A DNA stretch of 20,007 nucleotides from Bacillota bacterium (GTDB lineage Bacteria > Bacillota > Clostridia > Oscillospirales > Ruminococcaceae), in NCBI GenBank assembly GCA_029550985.1, contig JAKPGH010000318.1, positions 1 to 20,007 of the forward strand, in the 5' to 3' direction. The notes beneath the pieces were generated by a model that did not search any database, was not told the origin of the DNA, and saw only the letters and a list, made by a program, of their open reading frames with translations. A program made the position numbers and the translations under genes. Of this stretch, positions 6,771-12,481 are shown piece after piece. The first letter of the stretch is position 1. Every line of letters starts with the position of its first letter.

Positions 6771-7343
6771 TTACATGAACCAAATATCTTCTTTGGTGGT
6801 GGAAATGGCTATCACGCCTGCCGACAGTGCGGAAATGACATCTTCCTTATCCCGAATCAGCCCCCCGGCAATGACGGGGACCTGGGTTTTCTCCATGATG
6901 ATTTTCAGCACCTTGGGCATGATGATGCCGGGCATGACCTCGATCATATCCACGTCGCTGAGGGCCACCTGGTTGCCGATATTGTCGATGGCTTTGGAAT
7001 CGATGGCAAACACCCGCTGGATGGTGGCAAGCCCCTGTCTTCTGGCATACTTAATTTGGCTTGCCTTGGTGGAGATGATGCCGTCCGCCTTGGTGTACTG
7101 GCGAATGAAGTCGATGGCTCCATCCTTGCTGGAAAGCCCGTCCACCAAATCGATGTGGACAAAGGCATACTTCCCAGCCTCTTTGACCCGGTTGACAATT
7201 CCTTCGATGGTGCAGGCGGTGCCATAAAGCAGAAAGATAATCTTGCTTTCCGACTCCAGCGCTTTTTCCAGAGCGGCGTCTTCCTTGACCGCTGCAATGA
7301 TCGGAATGTCATCTAATTGTGCGCACAATTCCTCTCGATTCAT
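6771..7343 (-). CDS. glpP: Glycerol-3-phosphate responsive antiterminator
   Basis: A 190-aa GlpP-family protein. In Bacillus subtilis GlpP binds leader mRNA of glp genes in the presence of glycerol-3-phosphate and prevents termination. The family pattern is visible throughout: PIIAAVKEDAALEKALES at the start, FLLYGTACTIEGIV (residues 37-50), the FVHIDLVDGLSSKDGAIDFI core (about 61-80), the DGIISTKASQIKYAR segment, MIEVMPGIIMPKV, and PVIAGGLIRDKEDVISALSAG near the end. The ATG has a GGAGG ribosome binding site 7 bases upstream and a near-consensus promoter. No glpF, glpK or glpD lies in the window. Its only same-strand neighbour is the Ldh_2 dehydrogenase, which it may control. Confidence 0.92.
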   Translation of the reverse strand: MNREELCAQLDDIPIIAAVKEDAALEKALESESKIIFLLYGTACTIEGIVNRVKEAGKYAFVHIDLVDGLSSKDGAIDFIRQYTKADGIISTKASQIKYARRQGLATIQRVFAIDSKAIDNIGNQVALSDVDMIEVMPGIIMPKVLKIIMEKTQVPVIAGGLIRDKEDVISALSAGVIAISTTKEDIWFM

Positions 7344-7394
7344 GACGAATCCTCCATTGGCGGCCGGTTACCTGAAAACATCTGGTTTACTTAC

Positions 7395-7423
7395 ATTATG
7401 AATGAAATTGTCCGGATTGTCAA
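7395..7423 (-). promoter_or_regulatory. Sigma-A promoter of glpP
   Basis: On the - strand: -35 TTGACA (7423-7418), a 17-base spacer, and -10 CATAAT (7400-7395). This is nearly consensus. The start would be near 7388, giving a leader of about 45 bases before the glpP ATG. Confidence 0.85.
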
Positions 7424-7452
7424 TCCCCCCGAGGGAGTCCGACAGCTTTTTG

Positions 7453-7482
7453 TTGACAAGTCAACGGGTCGACTGCTAGAAT
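7453..7482 (+). promoter_or_regulatory. Sigma-A promoter of ispD-ispF
   Basis: -35 TTGACA (7453-7458), an 18-base spacer, and -10 TAGAAT (7477-7482). It diverges from the glpP promoter 30 bases away. The transcript would have a leader of about 85 bases before ispD, in which I see no clear structure. Confidence 0.75.
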
Positions 7483-7572
7483 GAAAGCCAAACTGAACGT
7501 TCTGCATAAATAGAGTGGTTTCGCATCTATCATATCCACAAAGGATAATAATATTTCAAAGCTGGGAACGAT

Positions 7573-8313
7573 ATGTTTTTTAAGAAAAAAGAACAAATCC
7601 CCCCGGTGTCGGCGGTGGTGGTGGCGGCGGGATCCGCCGAGCGGATGCAGGGAATCGACAAGCAGCAGGCCCTTCTGGACGGCTTGCCGGTGGTGGTGCG
7701 CAGCGTGGAAGCCCTGGGCCGCTGCCCCCTGGTGGGCGAGGTGGTGCTGGTCTGCCCGCCCCAGCGCATTGCCGAATACTACGCTATGGTGCGGGAATTT
7801 TCCCTGGATTTGGTAAGCGCCGTCATCGGAGGCGGGGCAACCCGCCAGCAGTCGGTCTTTCAGGGGATAGGGGCCTGCGACCCCCAGGCGGACTACTATC
7901 TGATTCACGACGGGGCACGGCCTTTGGTGGCTCCCGCGGTGGTGGAGCAGTGTATCCGCGCCGCCATGGAATTTGGGGCCGCCGCAGCCGGCACCACGCC
8001 TAAAGACACCATCAAAATGCTGGATGAAAACGGCTTTGCGGTATCCACCCCTCCCAGGGAAAAGCTGGTGGCCATTCAAACCCCTCAGGTGTTTGAGGCA
8101 AAGCTCTACCGGCAGGCCATGGCGCGAGCCCAAGAGGAACAGCGGGACTACACCGACGACTGCCAGCTGGTGGAACAGTTTGGCCACAAAATCAAGGTGG
8201 TTTGGGGGGACTACACCAACCTGAAAATAACCGTCCCGGAAGATTTGGCCATTGCGGAAGCGGTGCTGCAATTCCAAGAGGAAGGATGTTACCGGTGGGA
8301 AGTATTCGAATAG
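7573..8313 (+). CDS. ispD: 2-C-methyl-D-erythritol 4-phosphate cytidylyltransferase
   Basis: IspD transfers CMP from CTP to methylerythritol 4-phosphate, the third step of the MEP isoprenoid pathway in the cytoplasm. The 246-aa protein has the nucleotide-binding loop AAGSAERM with the key R24 and K30 (residues 18-31), GGATRQQSV near residue 92, the YLIHDGARPL motif near residue 115, TPKDTIK, QTPQVF near residue 178, and the late DYTDDCQLVE and NLKITVPEDL motifs. The loop has Ala-Glu where many homologues have Gly-x, a mild variation. The ribosome binding site is weak (GGGAA). The gene overlaps ispF by 19 bases, the usual ispD-ispF pairing. Confidence 0.95.
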   Translation: MFFKKKEQIPPVSAVVVAAGSAERMQGIDKQQALLDGLPVVVRSVEALGRCPLVGEVVLVCPPQRIAEYYAMVREFSLDLVSAVIGGGATRQQSVFQGIGACDPQADYYLIHDGARPLVAPAVVEQCIRAAMEFGAAAAGTTPKDTIKMLDENGFAVSTPPREKLVAIQTPQVFEAKLYRQAMARAQEEQRDYTDDCQLVEQFGHKIKVVWGDYTNLKITVPEDLAIAEAVLQFQEEGCYRWEVFE

Positions 8314-8777
8314 GCCACGGATACGACGTGCACCGTCTGGTGCCCGGGCGGAAATTGATTTTGGGGGGCGTGGAAATTCCCTGGGAGTTGGGGCTGGACG
8401 GCCATTCCGACGCCGACGTGCTCTGCCACGCCATATCCGACGCTTTGCTGGGGGCCGTTGCTCTGGGGGATATCGGCACCCACTTTCCGCCCGATGATGC
8501 GGCTTACAAAGACGCCGACAGCCTGCTTCTGCTGAAGCAGGTGGGCCAAATGCTAAAAGAGCGAGGATGGCAGGCGGGCAATCTGGACGCCACCATCGTT
8601 GCCCAGCGGCCGCGAATGGCGCCCTATCTGCCCCAAATGCGCCAAAATATCGCCGGAGCTCTCGGCATCGAGGTGGACGCCGTCAGCGTCAAAGCCACCA
8701 CCGAAGAAGGGCTGGGCTTTACCGGAACCGGACAGGGCATGGCCGCCCACTGTGTGGCGCTGGTGTTGGAAAAATAA
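8295..8777 (+). CDS. ispF: 2-C-methyl-D-erythritol 2,4-cyclodiphosphate synthase
   Basis: IspF cyclises CDP-methylerythritol 2-phosphate with loss of CMP, the step after IspE in the MEP pathway; it works as a trimer with zinc. The metal ligands D11, H13 (GHGYDVHRL) and H45 (DVLCHAISDALLGA) are present, as are HSDAD and the C-terminal KATTEEGLGFTGTGQGMAA signature. I choose the GTG at 8295 (160 aa), which has AGGAAGG 9 bases upstream. The ATG at 8286 touches that site and is too close. The gene overlaps the end of ispD, so the two are likely translationally coupled, and a terminator follows the stop. Confidence 0.95.
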   Translation: MGSIRIGHGYDVHRLVPGRKLILGGVEIPWELGLDGHSDADVLCHAISDALLGAVALGDIGTHFPPDDAAYKDADSLLLLKQVGQMLKERGWQAGNLDATIVAQRPRMAPYLPQMRQNIAGALGIEVDAVSVKATTEEGLGFTGTGQGMAAHCVALVLEK

Positions 8778-8786
8778 AAAAAATCA

Positions 8787-8816
8787 AGCGCTCGGAAGGA
8801 GTTCCGGGCGCTTTTT
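8787..8816 (+). terminator. Terminator after ispF
   Basis: An 11-bp stem with one G-T wobble (AGCGCTCGGAA, loop GGAG, TTCCGGGCGCT) with a T-run, 9 bases after the ispF stop. Confidence 0.88.
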
Positions 8817-8884
8817 GATGGCTTGAATGACTTTCCCCTTTCCTTCGGCATAGACTGTACCAGAACGGAAAGAGGGGATTAGCC

Positions 8885-9193
8885 TTGAACTCTGCCGAAA
8901 TTACCGCTTCCATAACCGCCCTTGCCAATGTCATTGCAACCCAGCTAAATGTCGACCAGTTAAGCCTTCTCGGCGCGTTACTTACCATGCTGGGGGATGT
9001 TTTGCAAGCCATCGCTGCCATACGCTCCCTTCAAGAGACCGCCCAGTCCAGCAATCAATCGGCGACGCAGGAAACCAACAACACCGCCGATTCGAAATGC
9101 GATACCGCTTCAACGGAAAAGAAGGCATCTGAATCGCCACAAAATACCACTCCTACCGAAACTCAAAGTGAAACTTCCCCACCCATCACATAA
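8885..9193 (+). CDS. Small two-part protein with low-complexity tail, function unknown (102 aa)
   Basis: A 102-aa ORF starting at TTG, with GAGGGG 8 bases upstream. Residues 1-50 form an amphipathic, Ala/Leu-rich helical region (ITASITALANVIATQL and LSLLGALLTMLGDVLQAIAA). It resembles short Firmicutes proteins with a conserved LLGAxLTxLGDxLxxIAA pattern, possibly the family called DUF6774; I recall this name but cannot check it. Residues 51-102 are almost all Ser, Thr, Gln, Asn, Glu and Pro, a disordered tail. No signal peptide or true membrane helix is clear. A partial sporulation-type promoter may precede it (TGAATG at 8824 and CATAGAC at 8849), but the match is weak. Confidence 0.7.
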   Translation: MNSAEITASITALANVIATQLNVDQLSLLGALLTMLGDVLQAIAAIRSLQETAQSSNQSATQETNNTADSKCDTASTEKKASESPQNTTPTETQSETSPPIT

Positions 9194-9206
9194 GTCCTTG
9201 CTACTT

Positions 9207-9395
9207 CTACCGTGATTTCCGCCCTGCCAGCCTCTGCTGGAGCAGCAGTACCACAACGACGACCGAAAGGCACCACAACAGGGCGGAAAGAATTTTTGAG
9301 ATAAGCCCCTGCATCAGGTGCAGCGCTTTGAGCAACAGGGTAAAGGCAAGAGGAATGGCCAGCGCGATGCCCGCTATGGCGATGATTTTCTTCAT
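9207..9395 (-). CDS. Small two-helix membrane protein, function unknown (62 aa)
   Basis: A 62-aa protein with two predicted membrane helices: about residues 3-24 (IIAIAGIALAIPLAFTLLL) and about 31-52 (ISKILSALLWCLSVVVVVLL), then a basic tail QQRLAGRKSR. The positive tail suggests both ends lie in the cytoplasm. The start is firm: AAGGAGGGG sits just before the ATG. The frame is open further upstream, but that extension would run through the promoter region and into the divergent 49-aa gene. No family is recognised. It diverges from the 49-aa gene across a 91-base gap holding a possible pair of forespore-type promoters. Confidence 0.72.
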   Translation of the reverse strand: MKKIIAIAGIALAIPLAFTLLLKALHLMQGLISKILSALLWCLSVVVVVLLLQQRLAGRKSR

Positions 9396-9421
9396 GACAC
9401 CCCTCCTTGATTGATTGGCTT

Positions 9422-9459
9422 TAGTATTTGCATGAAATCCGCCTAGGATGCAGAAACTA
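9422..9459. promoter_or_regulatory. Possible overlapping divergent sigma-G/F-type promoters
   Basis: On the + strand, GCATG (9430-9434), 18 bases, then GAAACTA (9453-9459). On the - strand, GCATC (9451-9447), 18 bases, then AATACTA (9428-9422). The B. subtilis forespore sigma-G consensus is GHATR, 17-18 bases, CATWHTA. The + strand has a full -35 and 5/7 of the -10. The - strand has 4/5 and 6/7. The centre is a partly palindromic CCTAGG region. No good sigma-A promoter was found here. Confidence 0.4.
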
Positions 9460-9486
9460 AGAAAAATCTGCAAAGGAGAGGAAGCC

Positions 9487-9636
9487 ATGCCAAAAGACAG
9501 TCAAATCGATCCCAAGGAAGTGCGCCAGGCAAAATCCAAAGGCGGCCCCACCCCCGCCAGCGACCAGCCGGACAACGAGGGCCGCAACGCCAAAAAGCAC
9601 TCCATCCCGTCCCAGGGGCATCAACAGAAAAAGTGA
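9487..9636 (+). CDS. Small basic hydrophilic protein, function unknown (49 aa)
   Basis: A 49-aa protein rich in Lys, Gln, Pro, Asp and Ser with no hydrophobic segment; it ends KKHSIPSQGHQQKK. The ATG has AAAGGAGAGG just upstream, and a strong terminator follows the stop at once, so it is a real single-gene unit. I do not recognise the family. Its composition, very small size and the possible sigma-G-type promoter upstream suggest a forespore or spore-associated protein, but this is inference only. An in-frame ATG at 9448 lies inside the putative promoter and has no ribosome binding site. Confidence 0.72.
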   Translation: MPKDSQIDPKEVRQAKSKGGPTPASDQPDNEGRNAKKHSIPSQGHQQKK

Positions 9637-9681
9637 GCAAACAAACACCCCCGGGTTCGGAATCCGGGGGTGTTTGTTTGC
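9637..9681. terminator. Strong bidirectional terminator
   Basis: Perfect 18-bp stem (GCAAACAAACACCCCCGG at 9637-9654, pairing with 9664-9681). It starts directly after the 49-aa gene's stop and sits 6 bases past the end of the convergent lipoprotein gene. T-rich arms serve both strands. Confidence 0.88.
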
Positions 9682-9686
9682 TGGAA

Positions 9687-10607
9687 TTATTCCTGTTCGT
9701 AAATGAGCTGGTACAAATGGGCGGCGGCTTGCGCCAAACGGGGGCCGGGGCGGGTGATTTCGTCGGCGTTGGAGTGGAAGATATGGCCCTGCTCCACCGC
9801 TGGAATCCCCTCCCAGCCTTTGCGGGAGGCAATTTCCTCCTCGGGGCGGGGGCCTTCCCCAAAGTACATGGTGACGGTGACAATGTAGTCGGGGCGTCGG
9901 GCAATCACCTGCTCCTGGGATATTTCCCCCCAGCCCTTCATGTCGGAAAAGATATTTTCCAGCCCCAACAGGGTGGCAATCTCATCCATAAAGGTGTCCT
10001 GCCCCGCCGTCCACAGGCCGTACTCCAAGGGAGAAACTTCAAAGTAAATAGAGCCTTTGCCGGGCTGTTGGGCCACTTTTGCTTTGATTTCGTCAAAAGT
10101 GTCCTGCATTTCTCCAATCAGCTGCTCCGCCTGCTTGGGGCAGTCCAGCAGGTCCCCCAGCAGCTCAATGGCCCGGTAGACCCTCTGGATGTTCTGGGCG
10201 TCGGTAAAGACGGTGGCAATCCCCGCTTTGGCCAGGGCCTCGGCCTGCTCCTCCCACTGGTGCATGGAGCCCATCACCACCACCTGGGGATTGAGGGCGA
10301 TAATCTGCTCGATGTTGGTTTCGGAACCGCTCTGCACCGCAGGGATTTCCAGTACCGAAGAGGGATAGTTGCAGTATTCCCCCCGGCCCACCAGGAGGGA
10401 CTCGCGCCCCAGCGCGCTGATGATTTCGCAGTCGGCGGCGGTGAGCACCACCACCCGCTCCACCGGCGTCTGGATGGACACCGTCCGGCCAAGCATGTCG
10501 GTCAGCTCCCTGGTCTGCTTTGCCTCCGAGGGCGAGTGGCCGGAAGAGCACCCGGAAAGCACCAGCAACCCAATCAATATCAGCGATAGGTACTTTTTGA
10601 TGTTCAA
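9687..10607 (-). CDS. ABC transporter substrate-binding lipoprotein, siderophore/cobalamin type
   Basis: A 306-aa binding protein of the periplasmic-binding-protein family that carries Fe3+-siderophores, haem or cobalamin (BtuF/FhuD type). An N-terminal signal peptide ends in a lipobox LSGC with C20 as the lipidated residue, so it should be anchored outside the cell membrane. The first lobe starts with the typical TRELTDMLGRTVSIQTPVERVVVL stretch, and NIEQIIALNPQVVVM and QEQVIARRPDYIVTVTM are the paired lobe signatures. The TTG at 10607 is chosen because GGAGG lies 8 bases upstream; the ATG at 10622 touches that site. No permease or ATPase gene is adjacent, so its transporter partner must be elsewhere. 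The ligand is not decidable here. Confidence 0.9.
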   Translation of the reverse strand: MNIKKYLSLILIGLLVLSGCSSGHSPSEAKQTRELTDMLGRTVSIQTPVERVVVLTAADCEIISALGRESLLVGRGEYCNYPSSVLEIPAVQSGSETNIEQIIALNPQVVVMGSMHQWEEQAEALAKAGIATVFTDAQNIQRVYRAIELLGDLLDCPKQAEQLIGEMQDTFDEIKAKVAQQPGKGSIYFEVSPLEYGLWTAGQDTFMDEIATLLGLENIFSDMKGWGEISQEQVIARRPDYIVTVTMYFGEGPRPEEEIASRKGWEGIPAVEQGHIFHSNADEITRPGPRLAQAAAHLYQLIYEQE

Positions 10608-10666
10608 ATTCGTTTCCTCCATTTACGCAACGTCGTGCTTTTTTACTTTTCCTGGAAACTGCATTC

Positions 10667-10695
10667 AGTATAGCGCATGATTCGGATTCTGGCAA
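10667..10695 (-). promoter_or_regulatory. Sigma-A promoter of the binding lipoprotein
   Basis: On the - strand: -35 TTGCCA (10695-10690), a 17-base spacer, and -10 TATACT (10672-10667). The leader is about 55 bases. No Fur box or cobalamin riboswitch is recognisable in it; it is too short for the latter. Confidence 0.8.
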
Positions 10696-10706
10696 TGTTG
10701 GGTATT

Positions 10707-10733
10707 TTGCTGCCGTCCGGTTTGTGATATACT
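10707..10733 (+). promoter_or_regulatory. Promoter of gtrA-like gene (extended -10)
   Basis: -10 TATACT (10728-10733) preceded by TGA, an extended -10, with a weak -35 TTGCTG at 10707-10712 and a short 15-base spacer. It is back to back with the lipoprotein promoter. Confidence 0.6.
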
Positions 10734-10739
10734 GAGAGA

Positions 10740-10846
10740 GAAAAATGCTTGTCTTGCCGGGGGTATCATAACCGCTTTGTGGTTATGATACCCTTATAAC
10801 ACAAAGCTGCGTTTTGTGCCTTCAGGCACGGAAGGAGGCTGCCCTT
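10740..10846 (+). promoter_or_regulatory. Hairpin-rich leader of the gtrA-like gene
   Basis: The leader of about 107 bases holds a perfect 13-bp hairpin (GGGTATCATAACC at 10761-10773, pairing with 10781-10793) without a T-run. Two further short stems share bases and exclude each other: CACAAA/TTTGTG (10800-10818) and GTGCC-TTCA-GGCAC (10816-10829). The last stem ends just before the AAGGAGG ribosome binding site at 10832. The long stem could alternatively be a DNA operator. It matches no riboswitch class I can name. Confidence 0.5.
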
Positions 10847-11290
10847 TTGAGGGAAAAATTATTGGCGCTCTGCCAAAAGTATCGGGATATTCTGCTGTAT
10901 CTGATTTTCGGCGCCCTCACCACCGCCGTCAACTACATTGCCTTTTTGGGGCTGCTGGCTCTTTGGCCCGAAAGCACCACCATCGCCCCCAACTTGATCG
11001 CCTGGTTCCTTTCGGTGCTGTTTGCCTATGTCACCAACCGCACCTGGGTATTCCGCTCTCAGGCGCGGGGAGCCGCCGCGGTGGGGCGGGAAATTCTCTC
11101 CTTTTTCGGGGCCCGTGTGTTTTCCCTGGTGCTGGACTTAGGGATTGTCTACCTGTTTGTGGACGTGTTGGGCTTCCATCCGGCGCTGATTAAGCTGGCC
11201 TCCAATGTCATTGTGGTGATTCTCAACTACATCTTCAGCAAGTTCTGGATTTTTCGCTCCCCCGCGGACAAGCCCACGGAACAAAGCTGA
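10847..11290 (+). CDS. GtrA-family membrane protein
   Basis: A 147-aa GtrA-family protein, a small four-helix membrane protein thought to help move or flip lipid-linked sugars for cell-surface glycosylation. The four hydrophobic helices lie at about residues 17-39, 45-65, 80-102 and 108-130. The family marks are GALTTAVNYIAF in helix 1, FAYVTNRTWVF after helix 2, and NYIFSKFWIF after helix 4. The start is TTG at 10847 with AAGGAGG 8 bases upstream; an upstream in-frame start at 10814 would overlap the leader hairpins and has no such site. No glycosyltransferase gene is adjacent, so the sugar substrate is unknown. Confidence 0.9.
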   Translation: MREKLLALCQKYRDILLYLIFGALTTAVNYIAFLGLLALWPESTTIAPNLIAWFLSVLFAYVTNRTWVFRSQARGAAAVGREILSFFGARVFSLVLDLGIVYLFVDVLGFHPALIKLASNVIVVILNYIFSKFWIFRSPADKPTEQS

Positions 11291-11480
11291 TATTCTACCT
11301 TTCGCACAGTTTGCTGCCAACTTTATCCTGTTGTGTTTGTGCATGGTGAACGCAATCCCACTTCTTCTCCGATAAGTTTCGATTTATTTTGTGTAGTTTC
11401 CGATATATAGCTTTAAATTTACGTCGTCGAATTGTGGATATTTTATAAATTCATGACATTTCTTGTCCGCCGGCCTTCGT
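11291..11480. other. AT-rich intergenic stretch
   Basis: About 190 bases, clearly more AT-rich than the flanking genes, with no ORF that has a ribosome binding site. There are two similar AGTTTC-CGAT-like segments near 11375 and 11395. No convincing terminator for the gtrA-like gene was found. Confidence 0.4.
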
Positions 11481-11509
11481 TTGAAGGGAAGACCAAGCGG
11501 GCATATACT
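11481..11509 (+). promoter_or_regulatory. Sigma-A promoter of the pyridoxal kinase gene
   Basis: -35 TTGAAG (11481-11486), a 17-base spacer, and -10 TATACT (11504-11509). Transcription would start near 11516, only about 17 bases before the chosen ATG at 11533. The possible earlier start at 11515 would not be on the mRNA. Confidence 0.75.
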
Positions 11510-11532
11510 GAAACATGCAAGGAGTAATGTTC

Positions 11533-12396
11533 ATGCAGAAAGGCCACTGCCGCGTGGCGGCTATTCACGATCTTTCGGGATTTGGGCGCTGCTCTCTTTC
11601 GGTGATTATGCCGGCCCTTTCCGCCATGGGGGTGCAGGTTTGCGCCGTGCCCACCGCCATTCTCTCCACCCACACCGGGGGCATGGGGGAAGTGGAAATG
11701 CGGGATCTGACCGATTATATTTCGGGGGCGCTGGCCCATTACAAGCGTCTGGGACTGGACTTTGACTGCATTTACAGCGGCTTTTTGAGCAACGAAGCCC
11801 AGATTGACCACTGCCTGGAGTTTTTTCAGGCGTATCCCAAGGCGCTGCATGTGGTGGACCCGGTGATGGGGGACCACGGAAAGCCCTACCGTACCTGCAC
11901 GCCGGAAATTCGCCGCCGGATGCGGGAACTGGTGCGGGAAGCGGGCATCATCACCCCCAACCTCACCGAGGTCAGCATGCTGTTGGGAACCGACTACCCT
12001 CAGGGGCCGCTCACCACCTCCCAGGCCAAAAGCTATCTGGCTCGTCTGGGAGAACTGGGCCCCCGCCAGGTGGTCATCACCGGCGTTCATCTGATGACCG
12101 GTGTCATCTCCAACGTGGGGTACGACCGGGACCGGAACGCCTATTGGCGGTCCGACTGCCAGTATGTGCCCGTGTCCTATCCCGGCACCGGGGATTTGTT
12201 CGCCGCCGTGCTGACCGGAGGGCTGCTTTCGGGAGACAGCCTGCCCCTTGCCATCAACCGCGCCACCACCTTTGTGGAACTGTGCATCAAAACTACATAC
12301 GGGTACGGCACCGACCCTCGGTTTGGCGTTTTGTTGGAACATTCGCTCCCCTGGTTGACGCAGGACCAAATTTTAACGGGGTATCAAGCCTTGTAG
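11533..12396 (+). CDS. Pyridoxal/pyridoxamine kinase
   Basis: A 287-aa ribokinase-superfamily enzyme that phosphorylates pyridoxal, pyridoxamine or pyridoxine with ATP, the salvage route to pyridoxal 5'-phosphate. Family marks: the AIHDLSGFGRCSLSVIMPAL start, PTAILSTHTGG near residue 41, VVDPVMGDHGK near residue 108, ITPNLTEVSMLLG, and the anion-hole and catalytic motif PGTGDLFAAVLTG with catalytic D221. The ATG at 11533 has AAGGAG 8 bases upstream and fits the promoter. The next gene is an ECF transporter S component, which supports a vitamin B6 salvage role over the related HMP-phosphate kinase role (ThiD). PdxY or PdxK would be suitable names, but I cannot choose between them. Confidence 0.88.
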   Translation: MQKGHCRVAAIHDLSGFGRCSLSVIMPALSAMGVQVCAVPTAILSTHTGGMGEVEMRDLTDYISGALAHYKRLGLDFDCIYSGFLSNEAQIDHCLEFFQAYPKALHVVDPVMGDHGKPYRTCTPEIRRRMRELVREAGIITPNLTEVSMLLGTDYPQGPLTTSQAKSYLARLGELGPRQVVITGVHLMTGVISNVGYDRDRNAYWRSDCQYVPVSYPGTGDLFAAVLTGGLLSGDSLPLAINRATTFVELCIKTTYGYGTDPRFGVLLEHSLPWLTQDQILTGYQAL

Positions 12397-12453
12397 CTGC
12401 CGGAACACAGACAAAATGGGTTCGCTGTTTTCCGGCAGGCAGCATCCTTTTTT
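12397..12453 (+). terminator. Intercistronic hairpin with late T6 (possible attenuator)
   Basis: A 14-bp stem with one mismatch begins at the base after the kinase stop: CTGCCGGAACACAG at 12397-12410 pairs with 12425-12438. T6 follows only 9 bases after the stem (12448-12453), so it is an imperfect terminator. It may lower expression of the transporter gene relative to the kinase, or protect the kinase mRNA 3' end. Confidence 0.5.
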
Positions 12454-12481
12454 GTCATTTTCGCAGCAGGAGGTCGATACT

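Noticed and set aside
9633..10589. + strand open frame opposite the binding lipoprotein
   Set aside because: The lipoprotein on the - strand has a signal peptide, lipobox, promoter and family motifs; this frame starts inside a terminator.
10761..10793. The 13-bp hairpin as a Rho-independent terminator
   Set aside because: It has no T-run (TTATAAC follows) and lies upstream of the gtrA-like gene with no gene ending before it.
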